The notes: generated by a model from the sequence alone, not told the origin. A stretch of DNA of 64,000 bases from Agrobacterium vitis (GCF_037039395.1 NZ_CP146244.1:248001-312000); one strand, 5' to 3'; shown: positions 1 to 9,519, numbered from the stretch's first letter. Program-made: numbers and translations.

Positions 1-636
1 CCAATCCTTGACGATGTCCTCACTGCTCCGGTTTTCGCCACTCAGGTGTGTATGGAGCTTTTCCATGCCGCGCGCGCTACAGATGGCGTCGATACAGCCT
101 TTCTGACCGCAGCCGCATTGAAACCGAGGGATGGTGACGGGCGGTTCGCCGACCTCGGTCGCTGCAATTGGTCCATGACCCCATTCTCCGGCAAAGCCGC
201 CATCGCTATTGATCAGTTTGCCATCGACCACCAGTCCGCCGCCGACGCCTGTGCCAAGAATAACGCCGAACACCACACGGTGGCCGCGCCCCGCGCCCAA
301 TCCGGCTTCGGCGATCGCGAAACAATCGGCATCATTGGCAATCAGCACAGGCAGGTCCAGGGCCTCTTCCAGATCGTGTTGCAGTAAACGGCCATGGATG
401 CAGGGTATATTGGCGACGACAGCGCGGCGGCTATCCACATCTATAATGCCACAGATGGAAATTGCCACGCAGCTTGGCACCTCTCCCGCTTCGGCAATGA
501 TTGACCTGATAACGCCGACAAATGCATCGAAATCCTGCCCCGGCGTCGGCTGACGTGGAAAGGGACGGATATCCTCAGGCGAATAGGCAATCGCGCCCTT
601 GATGGCGGTTCCGCCAATATCGAAACAGACGATCAT
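1..636 (-). CDS. ROK-family sugar kinase, probably N-acetylglucosamine kinase (3' end outside window)
   Basis: The protein begins MIVCFDIGGTAIKG, the phosphate-binding start of ROK/actin-fold sugar kinases. It continues with a GTGVGGG phosphate-2 motif and the CGCGQKGC zinc-binding cysteine cluster typical of ROK kinases. About 212 codons are visible and the C-terminal third lies left of the window. ROK kinases of this type phosphorylate N-acetylglucosamine, N-acetylmannosamine or glucose in the cytoplasm. The start codon overlaps the nagA stop by 4 bases (ATGA), so the two are translationally coupled. That neighbour makes N-acetylglucosamine the likeliest substrate; specificity itself cannot be read from the sequence. 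Confidence 0.88.
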   Translation of the reverse strand, partial: MIVCFDIGGTAIKGAIAYSPEDIRPFPRQPTPGQDFDAFVGVIRSIIAEAGEVPSCVAISICGIIDVDSRRAVVANIPCIHGRLLQHDLEEALDLPVLIANDADCFAIAEAGLGAGRGHRVVFGVILGTGVGGGLVVDGKLINSDGGFAGEWGHGPIAATEVGEPPVTIPRFQCGCGQKGCIDAICSARGMEKLHTHLSGENRSSEDIVKDW

Positions 637-1835
637 GCGCGCCGGGCCTCGGAATTTGTTGCTGTGCTATGAACGCATGTTCCAGCGATCCAGGTGGAAA
701 CCAGATCGAGTTGCGGGGTGAGCAACAGGAAGTCGGCGTCCTTGCCCGGCGCAAGCTGGCCTTTCGTCTCACACCCAATCGCCTGGGCTGGATAAAGCGA
801 CGCCATGTTCAGCGCTTCCTCAAACGTTGTTGCAAGCTTTTCATGAACAAACCGAATGCAGGACAGCATATCGATATCGGCACCAGCAAGGGTTCCATCG
901 GCTAAAGTCAGTCGCCCTCCCTGCCGGTAGACCGGGCGACCATTCAGCATGAAGCCAGTTTCGTCGGTGCCGATGCTCGACATGGCGTCGGTGACCAGGA
1001 AAATCCGTCCAGACCCGCGTTTGGCGCGAAGGGCTATTCCCATCGAGACCGGATCGACATGGAAACCGTCCGCGATAATCCCGCAGGACAGCGTTTCTGA
1101 AGAAAGGGCTGCTCCGACAAGGCCGGGTTCGCGATTGCCCATCTGGCTCATAGCATTGAACAAATGAGTGACGAGTGTCGCGCCCGCCTCGACATAGGCG
1201 CCAATCTGCGCGCAATTTGCATCCGTGTGGCCAAGGCTGATGTGATAACCGGCTGCTCGCAGGGCTTTGACCTGCTGCGGGGTAACGCTTTCCGGCGCAA
1301 TGGTGATCAGTGCAGTGCCAAATGTGCCGGCAGCGGCAATAAGCTTTGCCAGATCATCATCATTCATGGGGCGGATCAGGGCGGGATCATGGGTGCCCTT
1401 GCGCGCCAGCGAAAGGTGCGGACCTTCCAGGTGAAGCCCAAGATAGCCGGGGATCTGTTCGGCCTCAGCTTGGCGGCCAAGGCTCAAGACCTGATCGCGC
1501 AAGGCAGGGCGGTCGGTAATCAATGTCGGCAGCAGTGCCGTGGTGCCAAACCTCGCATGGGCGGCGCAAATCGTCCGGATACCGTCCAGATCCGGCTGGT
1601 TGTTTAACAACACCCCGCCGCCGCCATTGACTTGAAGATCGATAAAGCCAGGCACGACCAGAGCAGAGCCTGCATCGACCCTGGCAAGGGCGGCAGGCAC
1701 GGCATTTTCGGAGACTATATCAGCGATCCGCCCCTGATCGACAATCAGAGCCTGATCGTCATGGAACCGCACGCCGTCGAAGATCCGGCCTCCTGTCACA
1801 GCGAAAGAGGAGGGAGCCGTAAGAGACGAGATCAT
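633..1835 (-). CDS. nagA: N-acetylglucosamine-6-phosphate deacetylase
   Basis: A 400-residue amidohydrolase of normal NagA length. It removes acetate from N-acetylglucosamine 6-phosphate to give glucosamine 6-phosphate in the cytoplasm. Visible motifs include VPGFIDLQVNG near residue 60, the metal-site HLEGPHLS, HLFNAMSQM with the substrate-binding histidine, DGFHVDP, and the catalytic aspartate in VTDAMSS. It overlaps the upstream SIS gene and the downstream ROK kinase gene by 4 bases each, so it is the middle of a tightly coupled amino-sugar operon. Confidence 0.95.
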   Translation of the reverse strand: MISSLTAPSSFAVTGGRIFDGVRFHDDQALIVDQGRIADIVSENAVPAALARVDAGSALVVPGFIDLQVNGGGGVLLNNQPDLDGIRTICAAHARFGTTALLPTLITDRPALRDQVLSLGRQAEAEQIPGYLGLHLEGPHLSLARKGTHDPALIRPMNDDDLAKLIAAAGTFGTALITIAPESVTPQQVKALRAAGYHISLGHTDANCAQIGAYVEAGATLVTHLFNAMSQMGNREPGLVGAALSSETLSCGIIADGFHVDPVSMGIALRAKRGSGRIFLVTDAMSSIGTDETGFMLNGRPVYRQGGRLTLADGTLAGADIDMLSCIRFVHEKLATTFEEALNMASLYPAQAIGCETKGQLAPGKDADFLLLTPQLDLVSTWIAGTCVHSTATNSEARRA

Positions 1836-2854
1836 CGGGTTTCCGTTACTTTTTTCAGGGCGGCGGGCTTGTCTGGATCAAGGCCCCGGGCGCGCGACAG
1901 TGATTCCACCATACCATAATAGGGTACAATCAATGCCAGCGCATCGGTCAACGGATGGCCGGTTTCGATGAAAGGTAGATGATTTGCCTCCTTTGCCAAG
2001 GAGGATGTCAGGAACACAGAAGCGTTCTTGGCGGCAAGTCCGTTGGCCGTGGCGGCGATCGACGCTTCCGCCTTGTCCCGGGCGGCAAAGGCGATGATCG
2101 GGAAATTCGCAGACACCAGGGAGACCGGACCATGCAACACTTCAGCCGAAGAATAGGCCTCCGCATGCAGTTCAGAGGTTTCCTTGCATTTCAGTGCCGC
2201 CTCGCAGGCAATGGCCAGTGTCGGGCCGCGCCCGAGCATGTAGAGCGAATCGGCGTCTTTCAACACCTCGACCAAGCCACTCCAATCCAGGTTCAGCGCT
2301 TTTTCCAGATGGTTGGGAAGAGCATTAACTGCGGCTGCCAAGCGGGCATTGTCGCTCCAGACGCTGATCAATGACAGGCCGGCGACGATGGAATTGACAA
2401 AGGATTTGGTGGCCGCGACGGCAATTTCCGGTCCGGCCTGAATGTCGATGGCGATGTCGGATGCTGTCGCCAGCGGTGAAGAAATGGTATTAAGCAGCGA
2501 AATTGTCGTTGCCCCACCTGCCACGGCAGACTTGGCGAGCGCCACGAGGTCCGGGCTGGCCCCGGATTGCGAGATGGCAAGTGCTGCCGCCCGGTCCAGT
2601 TTCAGCGGCGCCTGATAAATCGAGGCGAGGGACGGGCCGAGTGAGGCGACGACGATGCCGAGTTCCAGTTCGACAGCATATTTCAGGAAATGGGCGGCAT
2701 GGTCGGAAGAGCCACGCGCAATGGTGACCAGCACCGCCGGATCGCGCTTGCGCAACGCCGCGCCCGCTTGTTCCAAACTCGCACGGCTATCGTTAAGCAG
2801 CCTGCTGACCGCCTGTGGAATCTCGTTTATTTCCTGGCGCATGGTTGTCGTCAT
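1832..2854 (-). CDS. SIS-domain glucosamine-6-phosphate deaminase (NagB-II type)
   Basis: A 340-residue protein with two SIS domains, like the isomerase half of GlmS but without a glutaminase domain. The motifs ARGSSDHAA, SQSGASPD and CKETSELHAEAYSSAE...HGP are those of the GlmS-like deaminases called NagB-II, which turn glucosamine 6-phosphate into fructose 6-phosphate and ammonia. No classical NagB is present, so this enzyme probably completes the pathway after NagA. The start at 2854 has an AAGGA ribosome-binding site; a second in-frame ATG lies 12 bases downstream. AgaS-type ketose isomerases are the main alternative. Confidence 0.88.
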   Translation of the reverse strand: MTTTMRQEINEIPQAVSRLLNDSRASLEQAGAALRKRDPAVLVTIARGSSDHAAHFLKYAVELELGIVVASLGPSLASIYQAPLKLDRAAALAISQSGASPDLVALAKSAVAGGATTISLLNTISSPLATASDIAIDIQAGPEIAVAATKSFVNSIVAGLSLISVWSDNARLAAAVNALPNHLEKALNLDWSGLVEVLKDADSLYMLGRGPTLAIACEAALKCKETSELHAEAYSSAEVLHGPVSLVSANFPIIAFAARDKAEASIAATANGLAAKNASVFLTSSLAKEANHLPFIETGHPLTDALALIVPYYGMVESLSRARGLDPDKPAALKKVTETR

Positions 2855-2882
2855 CGTATTTTCCTTATCCTGCGGCTTCCGA

Positions 2883-3635
2883 TCAGGAGCCGATGGTCAA
2901 TTCCGCAACCAGGTCATAGGCGTCGCTGCGGTATAGCGCTCGCGACACTTCCATCACCCGGCCTGTATCCAGATAGGCGATCCGCTGCACCGAAAGCGCG
3001 GCAGAGCCCGGCGGCATGCCGAGCAGTTTGGCATCTTCATCCGTCAATATGACTGCCGAAATGCGCTGATTGGCGCGCACGGGTCTAATCCCGACACTGC
3101 CAAGTGCTGCATAGAGAGAGTTCTCAACGCGGGAGGGGTCCGGCAACAGATCATCCGGCAGATTGGTGCGTTCCAGCGCAATCGGCATGTCGCTGGCGGT
3201 GCGCAGCCGCACCAGCCGTGCTACTCGGGCCGTTCCAGAAAGCCCAAGCGCCATGGTTTCTTCCGGCGTCGGCAAAAACAAGCCGCGCTCCAGCCAACGT
3301 GATCCGCTGACCATGCCGCGCCGGGCCATATCCTCGGTAAAGGATGTCAACCGTGTCAGCGGTTGCTGCATGCGCTTGACGGGCTTGACGACAAAGGTTC
3401 CAGCGCCCCTGCGGCGAACCAGAAGACCTTCAACAACCAAATCGTCTATTGCCTTGCGCACCGTGACGCGGCTGATACCTGCTGCCTCGGCAATGTCGCG
3501 CTCCGCTGGCAGGGCGTCGCCATGCTTAAGCTGTCCGGCCTCGACGGCATCTTCGATCAGCGTCTTCAACTTGATATAAAGCGGGCCGCCTCGGCTGGAT
3601 TGCAGGCTCGCAAAAGCAAGCACATCCGTCTGCAT
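2883..3635 (-). CDS. GntR-family (HutC/UTRA) regulator, NagR/NagQ-like
   Basis: A 250-residue repressor with an N-terminal winged helix (about residues 15-85; motif PAERDIAEAAGISRVTVRKAIDDL) and a C-terminal UTRA ligand-binding domain. It is the first gene of the nag operon, 28 bases before the SIS gene. UTRA regulators beside nagA normally respond to glucosamine 6-phosphate or N-acetylglucosamine 6-phosphate. It probably binds the intergenic region 3636-4069, which holds repeated GGCAATA and ACCAA/TTGG boxes, and may control both its own operon and the divergent transporter operon. The effector is inferred from context. Confidence 0.88.
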   Translation of the reverse strand: MQTDVLAFASLQSSRGGPLYIKLKTLIEDAVEAGQLKHGDALPAERDIAEAAGISRVTVRKAIDDLVVEGLLVRRRGAGTFVVKPVKRMQQPLTRLTSFTEDMARRGMVSGSRWLERGLFLPTPEETMALGLSGTARVARLVRLRTASDMPIALERTNLPDDLLPDPSRVENSLYAALGSVGIRPVRANQRISAVILTDEDAKLLGMPPGSAALSVQRIAYLDTGRVMEVSRALYRSDAYDLVAELTIGS

Positions 3636-4069
3636 GTCATGCTCCCCATATCCTAGCCAGAATGCCTATGGTTATTTTTTGATTACAGTACCAAGGCAAT
3701 ACCAATTTGGCAATAATGTTTCATTGGTCTTCTCAAGGATCAGCGCGCCACTGCAAATTGCGCTGATAAAACAGATATTTCCCTCAAAAAATAGGGGAAA
3801 TTATCATTCCGTCTGGACGATTGGCATTTTTTTGGTATTATTCATTAACAAGAATAAATAAATGGAACAATCGTGCATAGCTCGTCGAACCAGTGTTCCC
3901 CGGGCTGCGAACGAAAACGATGCTGAAACTGTGAAGGGTTTGGGGCGGTCATTTCGAAATGTGAAAATAAATTTCACGACCTTGCGGAAAATTGCTTTTT
4001 CTATTGACGAAACCGCCGAAAATTCGCAGTCTCAAGAAAATAAATTACGTGAACGGGGAAAGTTCCAGC
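3636..4069. promoter_or_regulatory. Divergent intergenic control region with candidate operators
   Basis: This 434-base AT-rich gap has no convincing gene. Next to the GntR gene, ACCAATTTGG at 3701-3710 is a CCAA-N-TTGG palindrome flanked by two copies of GGCAATA (3695-3701 and 3709-3715). Nearer the plus-strand operon are the perfect palindrome CATTTCGAAATG (3950-3961) and the overlapping inverted repeat GTGAAA-N5-TTTCAC (3961-3977). I read the first group as candidate GntR sites and the second as a possible RpiR-type site. Both assignments are inference. Confidence 0.45.
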
Positions 4070-5251
4070 ATGAAAGTCGCCATTATCGGGCTTGGTTTCC
4101 GGCTTGGTTATCTCGGTCGAGTGCTCAGTGAGATCGATCCGTCTTTCGAAATTGTCGGCTATGTCGATCCTGATCCGGCAGGTCTGCCTGGATTGGTTGA
4201 GTTGGGTGTATCGCCCGGCAAGACATATGAGACGCCAGAGCAGTTGATTGCGCAAGGCGGTTTCGACCTGCTGATGATCGGCTCTCCCAATCATTTGCAC
4301 CTTCAGCATATCCGTCTAGGGCTTCAGGCCGGTTTGACGGTGTTTACTGAAAAGCCGATTGTAATTTCCATCGAGGAAAGCCTCGAACTCGCCTCGCTTC
4401 TGCATACCTATGGTCATGACCGGTTGTTGGTCGGCCTCGTTCTTCGCTATTCGCCGCTCTACCGCGATTTGCGCCAGGCGCAGGCGGATGGCCTGCTCGG
4501 CAATGTCGTCTCCATTGAAGCGTCGGAGCATATCGAGCCTTATCATGGCGCCTTCTTCATGCGCGATTGGCGCCGTTACGGGCGCTATACCGGCGGATTC
4601 ATGCTGGAAAAATGCTGCCACGATCTTGATCTTTACAACGGTGTTGTTGGCGCTCGGCCGCGGTTCGTCGCCAGCTTTGGTGGTCGCAAGAGTTTCATTC
4701 CGGAAAATGCGCCGGAGCAGGATGGCGTTAACGACATGGAAGTCTATCACCGCAAACCAAGCGGTTGGCTGGGCTCCGACAAGGTCTTTGATAGCGATGC
4801 CGACATTATCGATTACCAGACCGCGATCATCGAATATGAGAATGGCGTGGCGATGACGTTTCACACCAATCTCAATGTGCCCGATCAGTTTCGCCGTTTC
4901 TGCGTGATCGGCTCGAAGGGCATGGCTGAGGGTGATTTCGTGCGCGGCTTCCTCGATGTCCATAATGCCCGTAACAACGACAAGGTCATTGCCAAGACCT
5001 ATAGCGCGCCTTCCGAGAAGTCGCAGCATTACGGCGCCGACGAACAAATGGCAGCCGATGTGCTGGCCTTTATCGAGACCGGAGCGAAGCAACCGGTTTC
5101 CGCTCTCGATGCCATTGAGGCCGGTATTCTGGCCCTGGCGCTGGATCAGGCCCGGGCCGAGCGCAAGGTGGTGGATCTCGCGCCTGTCTGGGCGCGTTAC
5201 GATGCCTGCCTGCATGGCGAGGCGTCCGCCGCCCCTGCAAAGTCGGCATAG
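4070..5251 (+). CDS. Gfo/Idh/MocA-family NAD(P)-dependent oxidoreductase
   Basis: A 393-residue oxidoreductase. The N-terminal Rossmann fold starts MKVAIIGLGFRLGYLG, followed by the family EKPIVIS motif (the EKP lysine) near residue 95 and a C-terminal Gfo/Idh/MocA domain with GGFMLEKCCHDLDLYN, which carries the catalytic-region histidine. The ATG at 4070 was chosen because the homology begins there and a GGGGAAAG ribosome-binding site precedes it; the longer open frame upstream is not family-like. It heads the sugar ABC-transporter operon and probably oxidises or epimerises the imported sugar or its derivative. The substrate cannot be told from sequence. Confidence 0.85.
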   Translation: MKVAIIGLGFRLGYLGRVLSEIDPSFEIVGYVDPDPAGLPGLVELGVSPGKTYETPEQLIAQGGFDLLMIGSPNHLHLQHIRLGLQAGLTVFTEKPIVISIEESLELASLLHTYGHDRLLVGLVLRYSPLYRDLRQAQADGLLGNVVSIEASEHIEPYHGAFFMRDWRRYGRYTGGFMLEKCCHDLDLYNGVVGARPRFVASFGGRKSFIPENAPEQDGVNDMEVYHRKPSGWLGSDKVFDSDADIIDYQTAIIEYENGVAMTFHTNLNVPDQFRRFCVIGSKGMAEGDFVRGFLDVHNARNNDKVIAKTYSAPSEKSQHYGADEQMAADVLAFIETGAKQPVSALDAIEAGILALALDQARAERKVVDLAPVWARYDACLHGEASAAPAKSA

Positions 5252-5260
5252 GGGATGGTC

Positions 5261-6145
5261 ATGGAGGCGAAACGCAGAGCTGTTTTCTTCGCCTGGTGCC
5301 TGTTGTTGCCAGCAACCATCTATATCGCCATCATCGTTGCTTATCCGCTGGTCGATACTTTCATCCTGTCTTTCACCGATGCGTCATTGAAACGGGTGAC
5401 GAACTGGGTTGGCTGGGATAATTACAACAAGATCTTCAACGCCACCTTCGCAGACGTCATCATCCGCACCTTCGTGTGGACGTTCTTTTCCGTGCTGTTC
5501 AAGATGATTATCGGCACGTTCGGCGCGACGCTTCTAAACACTGCCGTGCCAGGGCGAACCTTGTTTCGCATCCTGACCATGCCGCCCTGGATCGTGCCGA
5601 TGGCTATCGGCATTTTCATGTGGGGCTGGATGTATAACGGCCAGTTCGGGATGATTTCCGGCATGTTGCAACGTGTTGGCCTGGTCGATGGCCCGGTTGC
5701 CTTCCTCGCTTATGGATCGACGGCGTTCTGGGCGACAATTTTCACCGATGTGTGGATCGGCGTGCCAATGGTGACGCTTTATCTGTTGGCGGCGATGCAG
5801 GCGATCCCGCAGGATCTGCATGAAGCAGCCTGGACGGATGGGGCCGGGCGGTTCTACCGGTTCCGCCGCATCACCCTGCCGCTGCTGATGCCAGCGATGA
5901 TTACCATGTCGATGATTTCGCTGATCTCCACCTTCAACTCCTTCGATATCATCTGGATTCTGACCCGTGGCGGCCCAAGCGGTGGCACGACGACGATGAT
6001 TATCGATACCTATAAGACGGCGATTGGGTCTTACAAATACGGTGAAGGGGCGGCGCGCGCCGTGCTGATCTGCATCTTCCTGTCGATCTTCAGCTATTTC
6101 TACTTCCGCGTCACCAGCCGCCTTTCGCAGGAGCATTCCCGATGA
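5261..6145 (+). CDS. Sugar ABC transporter permease (MalF/UgpA type)
   Basis: A membrane protein of about 294 residues with six predicted hydrophobic segments and the EAA loop (LHEAAWTDGAGRFYRFRRITLPLL) that docks to the ATPase. It forms half of the inner-membrane channel. ATG 5261 has AGGGG six bases upstream; the ATG at 5255 is also possible. It overlaps the next permease by four bases (ATGA at 6142-6145), as usual for paired CUT1 permeases. Confidence 0.9.
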   Translation: MEAKRRAVFFAWCLLLPATIYIAIIVAYPLVDTFILSFTDASLKRVTNWVGWDNYNKIFNATFADVIIRTFVWTFFSVLFKMIIGTFGATLLNTAVPGRTLFRILTMPPWIVPMAIGIFMWGWMYNGQFGMISGMLQRVGLVDGPVAFLAYGSTAFWATIFTDVWIGVPMVTLYLLAAMQAIPQDLHEAAWTDGAGRFYRFRRITLPLLMPAMITMSMISLISTFNSFDIIWILTRGGPSGGTTTMIIDTYKTAIGSYKYGEGAARAVLICIFLSIFSYFYFRVTSRLSQEHSR

Positions 6146-7002
6146 GCATCAACAGGCAGGCGATGATCAATCGCTACAAATGGTATGAAATCATCGGCAT
6201 CTATTGCGGTATTGCGGTGTTTCTGACCTTCGTGCTGGCGCCTTTCGTGGAAGGGTTCCTGGTGTCGTTGAAGCCGCTCAGTCAGTTGTTTTCGTCGCCT
6301 TATCGATTCTGGCCGGAAAATGGCTCATTCGAAGCCTACCGAACCATGTGGGACCATGTTCCGGGCTTTGGCCGCTATATCTTCAACTCCTTTTTCATCT
6401 CGATCACTGCAACCGTGGTTGTTCTGCTGCTCGTCGTTCCCGCAGCCTACGCCTTTGCCCGTTTCGAATTCCGGGGCAGGGGCGTGTTGCTGGGAACCTT
6501 CCTTGCCGTCAACATGTTTTCAGGCGCGGTCCTGCTCATTCCGATCTTTCGGCTGATGCGCATTTCGGGGATGCTGAACACCTATTTCGCGCTGATCGTG
6601 CCGCTGATCGCCTTCCTGATCCCGACGGCTATCTGGCTGTTGAGAACTTATATGATGCGGATTCCACGGGAGCTTGAGGAAGCGGCTTATGTGGATGGGG
6701 CCAGCTATTTCTATACGTTCCGGCGCGTGGTTCTGCCGCTTGCCATGCCGGGGATTGCGGTTGTCGGCATCACCACCTTCATTACCGCCTATGCCCAGCA
6801 TTTCATCTTCGCGCTGACCTTCAACTCGAAGACGGAATATATGCCGTTGCCGATTGGCCTGTTTGCCTATTTCGGGCGTCAGGAAGTGATCTGGAATGAG
6901 CTGATGGCCGCAAGCTTCGTCGGTATTGCGCCGGCGATGATCATGATCTTCTTCCTGCAACGCTATCTGGTCAGCGGCCTGACGGCGGGTGCAGTCAAGT
7001 AG
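6142..7002 (+). CDS. Sugar ABC transporter permease (MalG/UgpE type)
   Basis: A 286-residue inner-membrane permease with six hydrophobic segments and an EAA loop, REPELEEAAYVDGAS-like, around residues 175-195 (read here as RIPRELEEAAYVDGA). It pairs with the preceding permease, whose stop overlaps its start, to form the channel of a CUT1-family importer. The solute-binding protein gene follows after 56 bases. Confidence 0.9.
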   Translation: MSINRQAMINRYKWYEIIGIYCGIAVFLTFVLAPFVEGFLVSLKPLSQLFSSPYRFWPENGSFEAYRTMWDHVPGFGRYIFNSFFISITATVVVLLLVVPAAYAFARFEFRGRGVLLGTFLAVNMFSGAVLLIPIFRLMRISGMLNTYFALIVPLIAFLIPTAIWLLRTYMMRIPRELEEAAYVDGASYFYTFRRVVLPLAMPGIAVVGITTFITAYAQHFIFALTFNSKTEYMPLPIGLFAYFGRQEVIWNELMAASFVGIAPAMIMIFFLQRYLVSGLTAGAVK

Positions 7003-7058
7003 GCAACCGGTTTCAAGACGACCAAGAAACGTTTAACGTCAACAAAGGGGAACCATCG

Positions 7059-8282
7059 ATGAAACATACTTTGACCATCATGGCGGGCGCTCTGGCGCTG
7101 CTGGCAAGCTCGGCTCTGTCGAGTTTTGCTGCGGATAAGGAAATCAGCTGGATCTATTGCGGCGACAAGATCGATCCGGTGCATGAGAAATATATCAAGG
7201 TCTGGGAAGGCAAAAACCCCGGCTGGAAGATTGCGCCGGAAGTGGTCGGCTGGGAACAGTGCCAGGATAAGGCCACTACCTTGGCTGCCGCCGGAACGCC
7301 GGTTGCCATGGCTTATGTCGGTTCGCGCACATTGAAGGAGTTCGCCGAGAACGACCTGATCGTCAAGGTGCCGATGACGGACGCCGAAAAGAAGAGCTAT
7401 TATCCGAATATCGTCGATACCGTGACCTTCGACGATACCCAGTGGGGCGTGCCGATTGCCTTCTCCACCAAGGCGTTGTTCTGGAATAAGGACCTGTTCA
7501 AGAAAGCCGGTCTTGACCCGGAAACCCCGCCGAAGACCTGGGCCGAAGAAATTGCCTTTGCCAAGCAGATCAAGGAAAAGACCGGTATTGCCGGTTATGG
7601 CATGCCAGCCAAGACGTTCGACAACACCATGCACCAGTTCATGCATTGGGTTTATACCAATAACGGTCAGGTGATGGACAAGGACGGCAAGATCGTCATG
7701 GACAGCCCGGAAGTGCTGGCAGCGCTTCAGGCCTACAAGGACATCGCCCCCTATTCGGTTGAAGGGGCAACCGCCTACGAGCAGAACGAAATCCGCGCTA
7801 TCTTCCTCGACGGCAAGGCCGGCATGATCCAGAACAGCACGGGTGCCGCTTATCGCCTGCTGAAGACCGATATCCACTGGGGCGTGACGACTTTGCCGCT
7901 CGGTCCTTCGGCCAAGGGTCCCGGCACGCTGCTGATCACCGATAGCCTGGCAATCTTCAAGGGCTCCGGTGTCGAGGACAAGGCAACCGAATTTGCCAAA
8001 TACATTACCTCGCCAGAACCGCAGGAAGAATACGAGCTGACGACCGATTCCGGCCTGACGCCGCTTCGTCCTTCCGCCAAGGTCGATCAACTGATCAAGG
8101 ACAAGCCCTATTGGAAGCCGTTCATCGATGGCATCGCCTTCGGTGGTCCGGAGCCTTTGTTTAAGGATTACAAGGGTTTCCAAAACGTCATGATCGAAAT
8201 GGTTCAGTCTGTCGTCACGGGTAAGGCCGAACCTGCGGATGCCTTGAAAAAGGCGTCGGCTGCTATCGACCAGTACAAGTAA
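7059..8282 (+). CDS. Sugar ABC transporter periplasmic binding protein
   Basis: A 407-residue family-1 solute-binding protein with a signal peptide (MKHTLTIMAGALALLASSALSSFA, cleavage near residue 25) and the extracellular-binding-protein fold. It delivers the substrate to the two permeases encoded just upstream. A GGGGAACC ribosome-binding site precedes the ATG. Given the adjacent nagA operon and downstream GH20 gene, the ligand is probably an amino sugar, chitooligosaccharide or conjugate; this is inferred from context. A strong hairpin terminator follows the gene. Confidence 0.9.
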   Translation: MKHTLTIMAGALALLASSALSSFAADKEISWIYCGDKIDPVHEKYIKVWEGKNPGWKIAPEVVGWEQCQDKATTLAAAGTPVAMAYVGSRTLKEFAENDLIVKVPMTDAEKKSYYPNIVDTVTFDDTQWGVPIAFSTKALFWNKDLFKKAGLDPETPPKTWAEEIAFAKQIKEKTGIAGYGMPAKTFDNTMHQFMHWVYTNNGQVMDKDGKIVMDSPEVLAALQAYKDIAPYSVEGATAYEQNEIRAIFLDGKAGMIQNSTGAAYRLLKTDIHWGVTTLPLGPSAKGPGTLLITDSLAIFKGSGVEDKATEFAKYITSPEPQEEYELTTDSGLTPLRPSAKVDQLIKDKPYWKPFIDGIAFGGPEPLFKDYKGFQNVMIEMVQSVVTGKAEPADALKKASAAIDQYK

Positions 8283-8293
8283 TCATCGGGGCT

Positions 8294-8330
8294 CCGGCTG
8301 CGGATCATACGGGTTCGCAGCCGGTTTTTG
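8294..8330 (+). terminator. Rho-independent terminator or attenuator after the binding-protein gene
   Basis: A perfect 9-bp stem, CCGGCTGCG (8294-8302) with CGCAGCCGG (8316-8324), is followed directly by TTTTTG. It lies between the solute-binding protein and ATPase genes of the same operon, so it probably cuts expression of the downstream ATPase relative to the binding protein and stabilises the upstream mRNA. Confidence 0.8.
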
Positions 8331-8385
8331 TTTGGAATTTTGCCGGTCGCCGTTTGGTCGCCGGTTGGTATGGAGACGCAGCGCG

Positions 8386-9519
8386 GTGGGCCAGCTTTAT
8401 CTCAACAAAGTCGTCAAATCCTTTGGCCATTTCGATGTCATCAAGGGCGTCTCGCTCGACATCAAGGACGGCGAATTCATGGTCTTCGTCGGCCCATCCG
8501 GCTGTGGCAAGTCCACGCTGCTTCGGATGATCGCCGGACTGGACGATACCACCAGCGGCGATATCGTTATCGATGGGGCACGGGTCAATGCGCTGCCGCC
8601 GGTTGAGCGCGGCATTGCCATGGTGTTCCAGTCCTATGCGCTCTATCCGCATATGACGGTGTTTGAAAATATTGCTTTTCCGCTGCGGGTCGAGAAAATG
8701 CCCGAGGCGCAGATCCATGAAAAGATCGATGCGGTGGCCAAGGTTTTGCAGCTCGATCAGCGCTTGCAGCAGAAGCCGGGCCAGCTTTCCGGTGGGCAGC
8801 GCCAGCGTGTGGCCATTGGCCGGGCCATTGTCCGCGAGCCGAAGATTTTCCTGTTCGATGAGCCGCTTTCCAACCTCGACGCAGCCTTGCGTGCCGACAT
8901 GCGCATCGAGCTGACGCGGCTGCATCGGCAGCTGAAAGCAACGATGATCTACGTCACCCACGACCAGATCGAAGCGATGACCATGGCCGACCGGATCGTC
9001 GTGCTGCATGGCGGCAATATTGCCCAGGTGGGGGCGCCGCTGGAGCTGTACCACAAGCCGCAAAACCTGTTCGTCGCCGGGTTTATCGGCAATCCGAAGA
9101 TGAATTTCGTGCCGGTTTCCTGCAAGGGTGTCGGGCCGGATGGCGTTACCGTTGCCTATGAAGGCCGGATGCTGACCATTCCTGTCACCGGGCGTCCCGA
9201 TATGCTGGGGCAGGACCTGACGCTTGGCATTCGTCCAGAACATCTGGCGCTCGGCAAAGGCGATTTTTCCATTACCGTGATCCCCAGTGTCGTCGAGCGG
9301 CTCGGTGCCAGCACAATCGCCTATGCGTCCTTGGCGAGTGGTGAACCCTATTGCGCGGTCTTCCCAGGATCTGCGCCCGTTCAGCCAGACCAGCCCATGA
9401 CAACGGCGATCAAGGCCAGCGATTGCCATCTGTTCGATGCCGATGGTGAGGCGCTGGAACGCCATATCAATTGGCAGGCGGAAACGCTGCCGGATGCGCT
9501 GAAGGCGGTTCAGGAATAA
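8386..9519 (+). CDS. Sugar ABC transporter ATP-binding protein (MalK/UgpC type)
   Basis: An ATPase of about 377 residues with Walker A GPSGCGKST, signature LSGGQRQRVAIGRA, Walker B IFLFDEPLSNLD and switch histidine THDQ, followed by a C-terminal TOBE/MalK regulatory domain. It energises the transporter encoded at 5261-8282. I chose the GTG at 8386 because the conserved sequence begins there (GQLYLNKVVKSFG) and GGAG lies about 10 bases upstream; an open frame back to 8332 has no support. Confidence 0.93.
   Translation: MGQLYLNKVVKSFGHFDVIKGVSLDIKDGEFMVFVGPSGCGKSTLLRMIAGLDDTTSGDIVIDGARVNALPPVERGIAMVFQSYALYPHMTVFENIAFPLRVEKMPEAQIHEKIDAVAKVLQLDQRLQQKPGQLSGGQRQRVAIGRAIVREPKIFLFDEPLSNLDAALRADMRIELTRLHRQLKATMIYVTHDQIEAMTMADRIVVLHGGNIAQVGAPLELYHKPQNLFVAGFIGNPKMNFVPVSCKGVGPDGVTVAYEGRMLTIPVTGRPDMLGQDLTLGIRPEHLALGKGDFSITVIPSVVERLGASTIAYASLASGEPYCAVFPGSAPVQPDQPMTTAIKASDCHLFDADGEALERHINWQAETLPDALKAVQE

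Noticed and set aside
1..640. Open plus-strand frames at 46-387 and 209-553
   Set aside because: They are shadows of the ROK kinase on the minus strand, which shows clear family motifs.
4001..5215. Long minus-strand open frames opposite the Gfo/Idh/MocA gene
   Set aside because: They arise from codon bias opposite a real gene and have no recognisable domain.
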